A stretch of 64,000 nt of DNA from Streptomyces sp. NRRL F-6131 (lineage in GTDB: Bacteria; Actinomycetota; Actinomycetes; Streptomycetales; Streptomycetaceae), in contig JOHN01000077.1 in the NCBI GenBank assembly GCA_000719695.1, positions 1 to 64,000 on the forward strand, read 5' to 3'. The position numbers and the translations under genes were made by a program. Shown here piece after piece: positions 33,824 through 42,252 of this stretch (positions within the stretch are counted from its first letter, which is position 1; each line of letters begins with the position of its first letter). The notes beneath the pieces were generated by a model, which made no database searches, was not told the origin of the DNA, and worked only from the letters and a program-made list of their open reading frames with translations.

Positions 33824-36397
33824 TCATTGGCTGGTGTTGTAGAGCTCGAATTCCCAGATCGTGGGAGACGGGGTGCCGGGGATGCCGCTGCTGATGTTCA
33901 GGCGGATCTTGTCCGTCGTCACGGGCTGGAAGGTGTCGGTCTGGGTGAGGGCGGGATTCGTTCCCGCGTAGGCGTCGACGAACGTGACGCCGTTCCAGTA
34001 CTGGATTTGGTAGGTGCCGATGCGCTGGTTGTAGGCCTGGCGGATGACGGACTTGTTGATGGTCGTGATTCCGGCGAGGTTGACCTGGAGCCAGGTGCTG
34101 GTGGTGCCGTCGGCGGTGGCCCATCGTGTGCCGTCCGAGCCGTCGGTGGCCTTGTTGGCTTCGTAGCCGGCGCTGTGGAAGTTGCCGGCGGTGGTGACCT
34201 TGCCCTTGGCGAGGTTCAGGTTCGGGTCGTTGCCGGGGTAGACCTCGAACTCGGAGATCGTCGGGGAGGAGGAGCCCGTGGGGATGCTGGCGATGTTCAG
34301 CCGGAGTCGGTCGGAGGTGACGGGGGTGAAGGTGTTGGTCTGGGTGGTTGCCGGGTTGCTGCCGCTGAAGGCGTCCACCCAGGTGGAGCCGTTCCAGTAC
34401 TGGATCTGGTAGTTGTTGATCCGCTGGTTGTAGGGCTGCTTGATGACGGTCTTGCCGAACGAGACCGGTGCGGCGAACCGGTACTCCAGCCAGGCGCTGG
34501 TGGTGCCGTCGGCAGTGGCCCAGCGGGTGCTGTTCGAGCCGTCGGCGGCCTTGTTGGCCTCGTAGCCGGCGCTGTGGAAGTTGCTGGCGGTGATCGAGGT
34601 CGTGCTGCGGGCGAGGTTGTCGTCCGGGACCACGATGGGAGAGCTGTCCGTGGGCCGGCTGTGTGCGCTGTTGTCACCCCATGCGTTGATCGTCACGTCG
34701 ACCGGTCCGTTGTGGGTGATCGACAGCCGGTAGGTCTTGTTGACGCCGTCCCAACTGTCCGTGTACGTGTAACCGCTGTAACCGTTGTAGCCGGTGACGG
34801 AGATCGCCGGCTTGCTTCCGCCGGTGTGTCCGTTGACCTGGATCACGGTCGTACGTGTGTCGGATTCATCGGGCGAGACCTGGTAGACGGTCCGGATCCA
34901 GTTCTGGAATTCGGTGTTGGTCCAGTTCCCTTGTGACCATATCGAGTTCTTGTTCACGTTGTAGTTGCTGACGCGGAACTTGAGAGCGTTCGCATCCTCG
35001 TCCACGATCGCGTAGGTGTTCGGCGGCATCGTCATGCCGAACGTGTCGACCGTGGAGACTCGAGGGTAGGCGAGCGTGTCCTGCAGTCGGTTGGTGTTTT
35101 CCAGGTTGTTGAGGATCAGCCACTTGTCGGTGAGGAAGTTCTGCGCGGTAGCGCTGCCCAGCGCGTCGGGCGCGTATCGCGCGTTGAAGTAGCTCAGTTT
35201 CGTGGCCGCGGTCGGGAACAGCGAGGCGTATTGCGAGGTACTGATCACCTCCGGAAAGTATCCCCGCTCGGTGGCGTTGGTGCCACTGACGAGAAGCGGA
35301 ATGATGTAGTACCTGCCCGAGGTGCGCAGCCAGTCGATGTTGGTGCCGTCGGCGTAGAGGTGCGAGTAGTAGTCATTGTTGATCTGGTCGTTGTCGCTCA
35401 GGAAGGCGACCTTGATCTTCGCTCTGACGGCGGCGCGTGTCGGAATCAGACCCTTGCTCACGATCTCGCGCATCGTGGGGATGATTTCCTTGACGAACGC
35501 AGGTGTCGTGGCGCCGTTGTTGAAGTGTGTGTATGAATAGTGTTCGAAGTTGGCGAACACCGTTGCTCCGGCGAGCGCCGATTGCAGCATCACCTCCGAA
35601 ATCTGCGCTTCGGGATAGGTGGTGATCGCCTTCCAGCGGTCTGCGCCCTCATGTCCTGGCTCCGACGCGAACAGGCCGGCCCGTCCGGTCTCCCACCAGG
35701 TCCAGGTGTCCGGGTTGGTGCCCCAGTTGCCCGCCAGCCCGCTCGCCCAGAGGCCGTTGACGATGGCTTCCGTTTCGTGATACCTGGACATGGTGGTCTG
35801 CTTCGCGATGGGAACGTAGTTGTCCGGGTGGGCTCTCATGGCCGCGAGCATGGCCGGGGAGGAGTGGGCGGACAGAATGCCGTTGCTGTTGTTGGTGTAG
35901 TCGGCGTTGAACGCGTAGCCGCCGTATTGGGCCGAGAGGTTCAGCATGTCGGCGACCATGCCGTAGTTGGTGCCGTACAGTTCGGCGAACAACGGGCCGA
36001 TGAACGACGGGTGCTTCTGGTACATGCTCTCCACGAACGCCCGGTCGATGGACGTGCTGGACCATCCGTTCGCTATCTGGACATTCGCTTTGACGCCGAG
36101 CTGATCGGCGATCGTGAGCTGGGAGTCGAACCAGTTCCTGGCCGCACTGTCCTTGATCGGCTCGTAGCACAGACTGAGGACGGCGTACGGCTTCAGGTCT
36201 GCCGGCACCGTATCCATGATGTTCTGAATGGTGGACTGCGGCTGGTTGTTGACCACGGTCAGCATGAACATCGGGTTCGTTTCGGAGATGGCCCTGCGCA
36301 TGGCCGCCGCCTGCGCCGGTGCTGCCTGGCCGAGGAGCGGCAGCACCGCGCAAATGACAGCGACGGCCAGCAATCTTGCCAGCAACTTCCTTACCAT
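33824..36397 (-). CDS. Secreted GH98-family endo-glycosidase with two F5/8-type carbohydrate-binding domains
   Basis: An 857-residue exported protein. Residues 1-33 are a signal peptide ending QAAPAQAA. The catalytic part (about 34-590) starts MRRAISETNPMFMLTVVNNQ and continues with TVPADLKPYAVLSLCYEPIK, YQKHPSFIGPLFAELYGTNY and VFANFEHYSYTHF, the pattern of GH98 central and C-terminal domains; characterised GH98 enzymes are endo-beta-galactosidases that release blood-group A/B or related fucosylated glycans. Two similar discoidin/F5-8-like domains follow (about 595-720 and 726-855), each with SAGYEANKA(A/T)DGS, RWATADGTTS and a late SPTI(S/W)EFE block. ATG at 36397 has GGAG six bases upstream. 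Base composition is slightly lower in GC than neighbouring genes. The exact substrate is unproven. Confidence 0.75.
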   Translation of the reverse strand: MVRKLLARLLAVAVICAVLPLLGQAAPAQAAAMRRAISETNPMFMLTVVNNQPQSTIQNIMDTVPADLKPYAVLSLCYEPIKDSAARNWFDSQLTIADQLGVKANVQIANGWSSTSIDRAFVESMYQKHPSFIGPLFAELYGTNYGMVADMLNLSAQYGGYAFNADYTNNSNGILSAHSSPAMLAAMRAHPDNYVPIAKQTTMSRYHETEAIVNGLWASGLAGNWGTNPDTWTWWETGRAGLFASEPGHEGADRWKAITTYPEAQISEVMLQSALAGATVFANFEHYSYTHFNNGATTPAFVKEIIPTMREIVSKGLIPTRAAVRAKIKVAFLSDNDQINNDYYSHLYADGTNIDWLRTSGRYYIIPLLVSGTNATERGYFPEVISTSQYASLFPTAATKLSYFNARYAPDALGSATAQNFLTDKWLILNNLENTNRLQDTLAYPRVSTVDTFGMTMPPNTYAIVDEDANALKFRVSNYNVNKNSIWSQGNWTNTEFQNWIRTVYQVSPDESDTRTTVIQVNGHTGGSKPAISVTGYNGYSGYTYTDSWDGVNKTYRLSITHNGPVDVTINAWGDNSAHSRPTDSSPIVVPDDNLARSTTSITASNFHSAGYEANKAADGSNSTRWATADGTTSAWLEYRFAAPVSFGKTVIKQPYNQRINNYQIQYWNGSTWVDAFSGSNPATTQTNTFTPVTSDRLRLNIASIPTGSSSPTISEFEVYPGNDPNLNLAKGKVTTAGNFHSAGYEANKATDGSDGTRWATADGTTSTWLQVNLAGITTINKSVIRQAYNQRIGTYQIQYWNGVTFVDAYAGTNPALTQTDTFQPVTTDKIRLNISSGIPGTPSPTIWEFELYNTSQ

Positions 36398-36803
36398 ATT
36401 TTTCTCCAGCCTCAATTGTTGCGCGGCGTCGCGTCGCGTCGTTCACGGTCTCGGCGATGTTGGGACGCCGCTGCGCCTGGATCGACGGGGGACCCGCGTG
36501 TCCAGATGGGTGGATGACACCCGCGCTCCGGGCCCGCAGAACCTGAGCGTCCTCGTGTAGGCAGCGGCCGAGCGGAGAGCACGCACCCCCTTAACATATG
36601 AAAGAGGGTTGCGCATGTGTCGTGTTGCAGATCACACCACACCTTGCGGGCGCACGCCAGTAGTTGTTACCGAACTGTTGCCGGGGCCTGTCGTGCGCGT
36701 TTCCCGTGGGTGAACTCGTCCGCACGGTTGCTTGGCAAGCAGGGCCGGGCGGCATCCGTGATGGAGCCCTGGACATCCAGAGGCGGGTTTCATATGGTCG
36801 GAG
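36398..36803. promoter_or_regulatory. Divergent promoter region with repeated CATATG motifs
   Basis: The 400 bases between the divergent GH98 and ROK genes hold CATATGAAA at 36595-36603 and its inverted form TTTCATATG at 36788-36796, the latter just ahead of the ROK start. The two matching 9-mers in opposite orientation are candidate operators for the ROK protein acting on both genes. No gene is visible in the region. Confidence 0.45.
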
Positions 36804-37955
36804 GTGATTCGGAGATCCAGAGGCGGGTGTGTTGTGGGGCCTGGCAGTCATGGCGAACGGCTCAACCAGCTGCGAAGGGACAACGCCGCCCGCTGTGCTC
36901 GTTACCTGCGCGACAACGGCCCAGCCACGCTGACGCAGCTGGCCGTTGCCTGTGGCCTGTCACGCCCGACCGTCCGTGACCGGCTCGCTGATCTGCTGGA
37001 CCTCGGGCTGGTCCAGGAACTGGACAAGACGGAATCACTCGAACAGGCATCCGGGCGGCCGGCCACCCAATTCGCCTTCCAGCCCGCGGCGGGCTTCGTG
37101 GCCGGGGTCGAGTTGTCCAAGGATCAGGACACCCTGCTGCTGTGCGACCTGGCCGGCAGCAGGCTCGGGCGGGTGACGTACCCCGCAGCCGGCGGCCTGG
37201 CGCAGCGGCTCTCCCAAATCCGGTCCCACCTCGACGAACACGCCGCTTCCGCTCCTGGTCGGTGGATGGCGACGGGGGTGGCCGTGCCGGGAGCGCTCAC
37301 CCCGGACGGGCGCATGCACCAGTCACCGGTCTTTCCCGAGTGGACCGGGGTCGATGTGCGCCAGGAGCTGGCGAAGTACTTCCCGGCCCCGCTGCACCTG
37401 GAACACGACCTCAACGCCGCCTGCCTCGCCGAGCACCGTGCCGGAGCGGGTATCGGCGTCGACGACATGATGCTGGTCCTGGCCTGGCACCAGGTGGCTG
37501 CCGGCATCATGATCAATGGTGCGCTGCACCGTGGCGCGCATCATCTGGCCGGTGAACTGAACCATCTGACGTCCACTCAGAACGGTGCCGACCACGAAGA
37601 GTGGCCCTCGGTGCCGGCGGTCCTGGACCTGCTCGGAGCCGCCGCCGAGAACGACCCGCGGGCGCTGGCGAGCGTGGACCGCATGGCCGCGAAAGCAGCC
37701 GGCCAGATCGCCGCGATGATGCTCACCATCGACCCGCAGTTGGTGGTGCTGGGAGGCCCACTGGCCGGTGAAGACCTGCTCACCGGCAGAATCGTCGCTC
37801 ACCTGGAGTCCGCTGTCTCCCCGCCGCACCGGGCGCGGCTGTGCCAGGCATCCCTGGGCCGCGACGCCGCCGCCGTCGGCGTGCTGCTCTCGGCTCTCGA
37901 TGCGGCGGACGCCGCGATCTTCGAAGGCGTAGGCGCGGCCGGCCTCCCCGGCTGA
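36804..37955 (+). CDS. ROK-family transcriptional regulator
   Basis: A 383-residue ROK regulator related to, but distinct from, the one at 23517. The HTH lies at about 20-70 (LNQLRRDNAARCARYLRDNG, LTQLAVACGLSRPTVRDRLA). The ROK body has FVAGVELSKDQDTLLLCDLA, MATGVAVPGALTPDGRMHQS, LEHDLNAACLAEHRAGAG and HHLAGELNHLTS, without the zinc-binding Cys motif. GTG at 36804 is used; a later GTG near 36837 is also possible because the ribosome site is not decisive. Divergent from the GH98 gene, which is the probable target. Confidence 0.85.
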   Translation: MIRRSRGGCVVGPGSHGERLNQLRRDNAARCARYLRDNGPATLTQLAVACGLSRPTVRDRLADLLDLGLVQELDKTESLEQASGRPATQFAFQPAAGFVAGVELSKDQDTLLLCDLAGSRLGRVTYPAAGGLAQRLSQIRSHLDEHAASAPGRWMATGVAVPGALTPDGRMHQSPVFPEWTGVDVRQELAKYFPAPLHLEHDLNAACLAEHRAGAGIGVDDMMLVLAWHQVAAGIMINGALHRGAHHLAGELNHLTSTQNGADHEEWPSVPAVLDLLGAAAENDPRALASVDRMAAKAAGQIAAMMLTIDPQLVVLGGPLAGEDLLTGRIVAHLESAVSPPHRARLCQASLGRDAAAVGVLLSALDAADAAIFEGVGAAGLPG

Positions 37956-37966
37956 ACCCCTGGCCA

Positions 37967-38003
37967 GTCTGTCCATTACGACAGAGCCGTTCAATGGACA
38001 GAC
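37967..38003. terminator. Hairpin between convergent genes
   Basis: GTCTGTCCATT (37967-37977) pairs with AATGGACAGAC (37993-38003). It lies 11 bases past the ROK stop and ten bases from the end of the decayed GH2 copy, so it ends both. Confidence 0.75.
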
Positions 38004-38012
38004 CCCTGTGCG

Positions 38013-38884
38013 TCAGGAGGTGGCGACCGCCTGGATGGCGGTGTCCGTGTTCCAGCCCGAGATGCGCAGGTGGGGGCGCCGGCGAGGTCGGCGGTGCGGG
38101 CGGTGGCGGTCGGGGTGGTGGATTCGCCGGGCCAGAGGCTGACCTGGTTGTCGGACCAGGTCACCGGCGGCAGCGGCTTGTTCTGCGCGTCCACCAGGTG
38201 GACGTCGGTGAGCAGGGCGGGGGTGTTGCCGGTGCCGGTGTTGGTGAGGCGGACGGTGACCTCGGTCGTGCCGTCGGTGTTGAAGAGGTCGATGTGTGCG
38301 GTCAGCCCCTCGGCGGCTCCGGTGCGCCGGTTGACCACGACGACTGCGCCGGTTGACCACGACGACGGAGCGGTCGTCGTAGGAGTACTGGAGGTGGAGG
38401 TCCTCGTTGGCCTTCTTGGCTCCGAAGTAGGCGCCGCCCTGGTCGAAGTAGCGGTCGAAGAGCTGCCAGTGGAGCGAGGTCCAGGGGCTGTTCAGCATCC
38501 AGTACACGACGCCGGTGGAGGGGTTCACGGCATCGGTGAGGTTGCGGTCGAACGCCTCGAACTGGGCCCGCACCGTCTCGTACTGGGCGAGCTGGGCCTT
38601 GCGGACGAAGTCGCCCAGGCCGGTGGCCTGGCCGTACCGGCCGTTGAGCGCGTCGCTGAACATGGCCAGGTTCCCGTAGTTCTCCGACGGGGCCGGTGCG
38701 CGGCGGTACTGGACCGCGTGCGCGTCCTGCCCCATGGTGTCGAGTTCGCCGGGCGTCAACATCCGCCGCAGGGTGTCCATGGTGGGGGGACACACCCGCG
38801 CTGGTCTCGGAGTTGAAGCCCTCGGCGCCGCCGCCCTTCTTGTCGTACCAGTATCTGGGCGGCTCCCACTCCTGCACGGGGGTA
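38013..38884 (-). pseudogene. Decayed C-terminal copy of a GH2 exo-beta-glucosaminidase gene
   Basis: The minus strand reads PPRYWYDKKGGGAEGFNSET, shifts frame, then MDTLRRMLTPGELDTMGQDA, VNPSTGVVYWMLNSPWTSLH, WQLFDRYFDQGGAYFGAKKA and SYDDRSVVVVNRR. It shifts again, with TVRLTNTGTGNTPALLTDVH and finally LRISGWNTDTAIQAVATS's equivalent DNA. This is the last third of the intact GH2 at 48350-51064, but it has at least three frameshifts, a short duplication of GTTGACCACGACGAC near 38333-38362, and lacks about 120 residues between the two halves. The 5' two-thirds are missing. A promoter-like AT-rich block lies about 45 bases upstream. Confidence 0.85.
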
Positions 38885-38924
38885 CGGCGATCTCGTCTGC
38901 TGGGACCGGGTGGGGAGCAGAGCG

Positions 38925-38970
38925 GTGTTAAAAAAGTAAAGTTCCTTTATTGATATCCCGTCAAGAGGGT
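38925..38970 (-). promoter_or_regulatory. Promoter/operator block ahead of the decayed GH2 copy
   Basis: On the minus strand CTTGACG is followed after 17 bases by CTTTAC, with AATAAAGGAACTTTACTT lying across spacer and -10 region. The same layout and nearly the same words appear at 52415-52465 ahead of the intact ROK kinase/GH2 operon. This suggests both are copies of one regulated promoter, with an AAGTAAAGTTCCTTTATT-type operator. Confidence 0.55.
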
Positions 38971-39114
38971 TCGCGTGGCGATCGGGAGAGCGGGAATCGG
39001 CGCGGCGACTGACTTTGGCGGCGGTTGCGAGGTGGAGGGCCTGGCCCTGCACGGCGAAGCCATCATCGCCGGGCTGCGGCGACTGCGGCGGCTGAAGCAG
39101 CGATCCGGGGTGCC

Positions 39115-39183
39115 CCACCCGAGCGTGGCACGCGTAACGGCTCCGGGCTCGGCGTGCCCGGAGCGTCGTTACGGCTCGGGTGG
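39115..39183. repeat. Long interrupted hairpin
   Basis: Three nested pairs: CCACCCGAGC with GCTCGGGTGG, CGTAAC with GTTACG, and GCTCCGGGC with GCCCGGAGC, around a 7-base loop. It lies in the 590-base gap between the decayed GH2 copy and the sugar dehydrogenase gene, where no gene is visible. It may be an orphan terminator left by a deleted gene. Confidence 0.6.
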
Positions 39184-39471
39184 AGCGGTCCGGCGGGGAC
39201 GCCCGGGCGGTCTTCCGGTGCTGTGCCGACCTCGCCTGCTTTCGGCGGCGTCTGCCCCATGTTCCTGCCGTAAAGGCGAACATAGGGACGACTTATACCG
39301 ACTGTCAAGCAAAAGTGCGACAAGAATCGTCTTATGCAAGGAGTCTTGACCGTCGGCTGAGCGCGTGCGACGGTGACGGCGTTTCAGAGCCCGGCGGTGG
39401 CACGCCGGCGGAACGGATGATCAGCCTCTCGACGCGGTCGGCGTACGCGTCGCCAGTCGAAGGGCAATTCC

Positions 39472-42252
39472 TTGTTCCGAGCCAAACGCCCCTGGCGTGG
39501 GGGGACGGCGCTCCTGCTGTTCGCCGCGTCCATCGCCACGGTTGCCGGGCTTTCGGCCCCGGCCCACGCACACGAGATCCCGCTCGGAGACTACTCCGAG
39601 GTCACGCTGGCGAAGGGGGGGCAGAATCTGGGCGAACCCATCGCCATGGAGGTGCTGCCCGACCGGTCGGTGCTGCACACCGCGCGTGACGGAAGACTGC
39701 GGCGCACCGACAAGGACGGCAACACGACCGTCATCGGCACGCTCCCCGTCTACACGCACGACGAGGAGGGCCTCCAGGGCGTCGCCATGGACCCCGGTTT
39801 CGCCTCGAACCGGCGGATCTACCTCTACTACGCGCCGGCCTCGGAGAGCGTCAACCGCCTGTCCAGGTTCACGCTGAAGGCCGACTACACCCTCGACCCG
39901 GCCAGCGAGGTGAAGATCCTCGACGTCGCCTCTACCCGGGAGATCTGCTGCCACGTCGGCGGCGACATCGACTTCGACGCGGCGGGCAACCTGTACCTGT
40001 CCACCGGCGACGACACCAACCCGTTCGCCAGCGGTTACGCGCCGCTCGACACGCGGCCCGGCCGCGAGGCGTACGACGCCCAGCGCAGCTCGGCGAACAC
40101 CAACGACCTGCGGGGCAAGGTCCTGCGGATCAAGGTCGACGACGACGGCAGCTACGCGATCCCGGACGGCAACCTGTTTCCGGTGGGCACGGCCAGGACC
40201 CGGCCGGAGATCTACGCGATGGGCTTCCGCAACCCGTACCGGATGAAGGTCGACAAGGTGACCGGTGCGGTCTACCTGGGTGACTACGGCCCGGACGCGG
40301 GCGCCACCGATCCCGCACGCGGCCCGGGCGGCCAGGTCGAGTTCAACCGGATCACCGAGCCCGGCAACTACGGCTGGCCGTACTGCACGGGTGCCAACAC
40401 CGCCGCCGAGACCTACAACAGGTACGACTTCGCGACGAACACCGCCGGAGCGAAGTACGACTGCGCAGGCGGGCCCACCAACGACTCCCCGAACAACACC
40501 GGGCTGACCAAGCTGCCGCCGGCCAAGCCGGCGTGGATCCGCTACGGCGGCGACGCGGGCAGCCCCCCGGAGTTCGGCAGCGGCGGGGAGGCGCCGATGG
40601 CGGGGCCGGTCTACCACTACGACGCCGCCAACCCCTCCACCACCAAGTTCCCGCAGTCGCTCGACGGGCACTTCTTCGCCGGTGAGTTCTCCCGCGGCTG
40701 GATCAAGGCGGTCCACGTGACGTCCACCGGCGGGGTCGGCGAGATCAGCACCTTCAAGGACAGTCCCACGGACAACGTCAACCAGGTCATGGACCTGGAG
40801 TTCGGCCCGGACGGCTCGCTGTACGTCCTGGACTACGGGACCGGCGGGAACTTCGAGCTCAACGAGAACTCCCGACTCCTGCGCTACGACCACGTCGGAG
40901 CGGGCGGAAACCACGCCCCGCTGGCCGAGGCCTCGGCGGACCGCACCTTCGGGCACGCGCCGCTGACGGTGAGGTTCTCCGCCGCGGGCTCGACCGACCC
41001 GGACGGCGACCCGATCAGCTACGCATGGATGTTCGGCGACGGAACGACCTCGACCGAGCCCAACCCGTCGCACACCTATGCCGCGGACGGAACCTACACG
41101 GCGACCCTGGCGGTCACCGACTCGAAGGGCGCCGTCAGTGCCGCCCATGTGGTCATCGGGGTGGGCAACACCCCGCCGGTGGTCACCGTCGGCTCCCCGC
41201 AGGACGGGCAGCTGGTGTCGTGGGGCGACGTCCTCCCGTTCTCGTTCACCGCGACCGACGCCGAGGACGGCGCCGCGCCCGACTGCGCCCGCGCGACGAT
41301 GAACATGGCGGTGCGGCACGACACCCCGCCGACCACCCACACCCACCAGCTGGGGTCGAAGAGCGGCTGCTCGGGCTGGATCGAGGTGAAGGACTCCAAT
41401 GAAGGCGACGGCGCCAGGCTCTTCCCGGTCTTCGACGCCCAGTACACCGACAGCGAGGGCCTGCCGGGTGGCAAGCGCGTCACCACGCAGCTCCGCAAGC
41501 GGCAGGCCGAGCACTTCGACGGCTCCTCGGGCGTCAACACCTTCGCCAAGACGGCGGCCGAGGGCGGCATGACCGTTGGTGACATCGACAACGGCGACTG
41601 GATCTCCTTCGCCCCCTACCGCCTGGACAAGGTGAAGTCGTTCACCGCCCGGGTCTCCTCCGGCGGCGTGGGCGGCGCCCTGCAGATCCGCTCCGGTTCA
41701 CCGACCGGGCCGGTCCTGGGCTCGGCCACCGTCCCGGTCACAGGGGGCTGGGAGGCCTTCACCACGGTGACGGGCACCGTCTCCGGAGCCCCGGCGGCGG
41801 CCACCACGCTGTACCTGACCTTCGCCGGCGGCCCCGGCAAGCTCTTCGACGTGGACTCCTTCACCTTCGCCACCGCCGGGCCGGTGGAGGGGCTCGCATC
41901 GCTCTGCCTGGGTGTCCAGGGCGGGGCGACGGCGGACGGCACGCAGGTCGGCAACAGCACCTGCGACGGTTCCGCGGCGCAGACCTGGAAGCGGGACGGA
42001 CAGGCCCTGAAGGCGTTCGACAAGTGCCTGGACGTCAGCGGGGGCGCGACCTCCGACGGTGCCAAGGTCCAGCTGTGGGCGTGCAACCTGACCGGCGCCC
42101 AGCAGTGGATCCCGCGCGACGACGGCTCACTCCTCAACCCCCAGTCCGGCAAGTGCCTCGACGTCCAGCGGGGCAGCGCGGCGCCCGGCACGAAGGTGCA
42201 GTTGTACGGGTGCAACGGAACCCCGGCCCAGCGATGGAAGGTGCTCGTATGA
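39472..42252 (+). CDS. Secreted PQQ-type sugar dehydrogenase with PKD, CBM6 and ricin-lectin domains
   Basis: A 926-residue exported protein. A signal peptide ends near PAHAH. The six-bladed propeller of soluble glucose/sorbosone dehydrogenases occupies about 35-480: GEPIAMEVLPDRSVLHTARD, GVAMDPGFASNRRIYLYYAP, GDIDFDAAGNLYLSTGDDTN, TNDLRGKVLRIKVDDDGSYA and FRNPYRMKVDKVTGAVYLGD. A PKD domain (about 483-565, WMFGDGTTSTEPNPSHTY), a linker with KSGCSGWIEVKDSNEGD, a CBM6 domain (about 678-800) and a ricin-B lectin domain (about 803-926) follow. PQQ and an aldose or polysaccharide end are the expected cofactor and substrate. TTG at 39472 with AAGGG upstream is the only start giving a full signal peptide. 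The stop overlaps the next start by four bases. Confidence 0.85.
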   Translation: MFRAKRPWRGGTALLLFAASIATVAGLSAPAHAHEIPLGDYSEVTLAKGGQNLGEPIAMEVLPDRSVLHTARDGRLRRTDKDGNTTVIGTLPVYTHDEEGLQGVAMDPGFASNRRIYLYYAPASESVNRLSRFTLKADYTLDPASEVKILDVASTREICCHVGGDIDFDAAGNLYLSTGDDTNPFASGYAPLDTRPGREAYDAQRSSANTNDLRGKVLRIKVDDDGSYAIPDGNLFPVGTARTRPEIYAMGFRNPYRMKVDKVTGAVYLGDYGPDAGATDPARGPGGQVEFNRITEPGNYGWPYCTGANTAAETYNRYDFATNTAGAKYDCAGGPTNDSPNNTGLTKLPPAKPAWIRYGGDAGSPPEFGSGGEAPMAGPVYHYDAANPSTTKFPQSLDGHFFAGEFSRGWIKAVHVTSTGGVGEISTFKDSPTDNVNQVMDLEFGPDGSLYVLDYGTGGNFELNENSRLLRYDHVGAGGNHAPLAEASADRTFGHAPLTVRFSAAGSTDPDGDPISYAWMFGDGTTSTEPNPSHTYAADGTYTATLAVTDSKGAVSAAHVVIGVGNTPPVVTVGSPQDGQLVSWGDVLPFSFTATDAEDGAAPDCARATMNMAVRHDTPPTTHTHQLGSKSGCSGWIEVKDSNEGDGARLFPVFDAQYTDSEGLPGGKRVTTQLRKRQAEHFDGSSGVNTFAKTAAEGGMTVGDIDNGDWISFAPYRLDKVKSFTARVSSGGVGGALQIRSGSPTGPVLGSATVPVTGGWEAFTTVTGTVSGAPAAATTLYLTFAGGPGKLFDVDSFTFATAGPVEGLASLCLGVQGGATADGTQVGNSTCDGSAAQTWKRDGQALKAFDKCLDVSGGATSDGAKVQLWACNLTGAQQWIPRDDGSLLNPQSGKCLDVQRGSAAPGTKVQLYGCNGTPAQRWKVLV

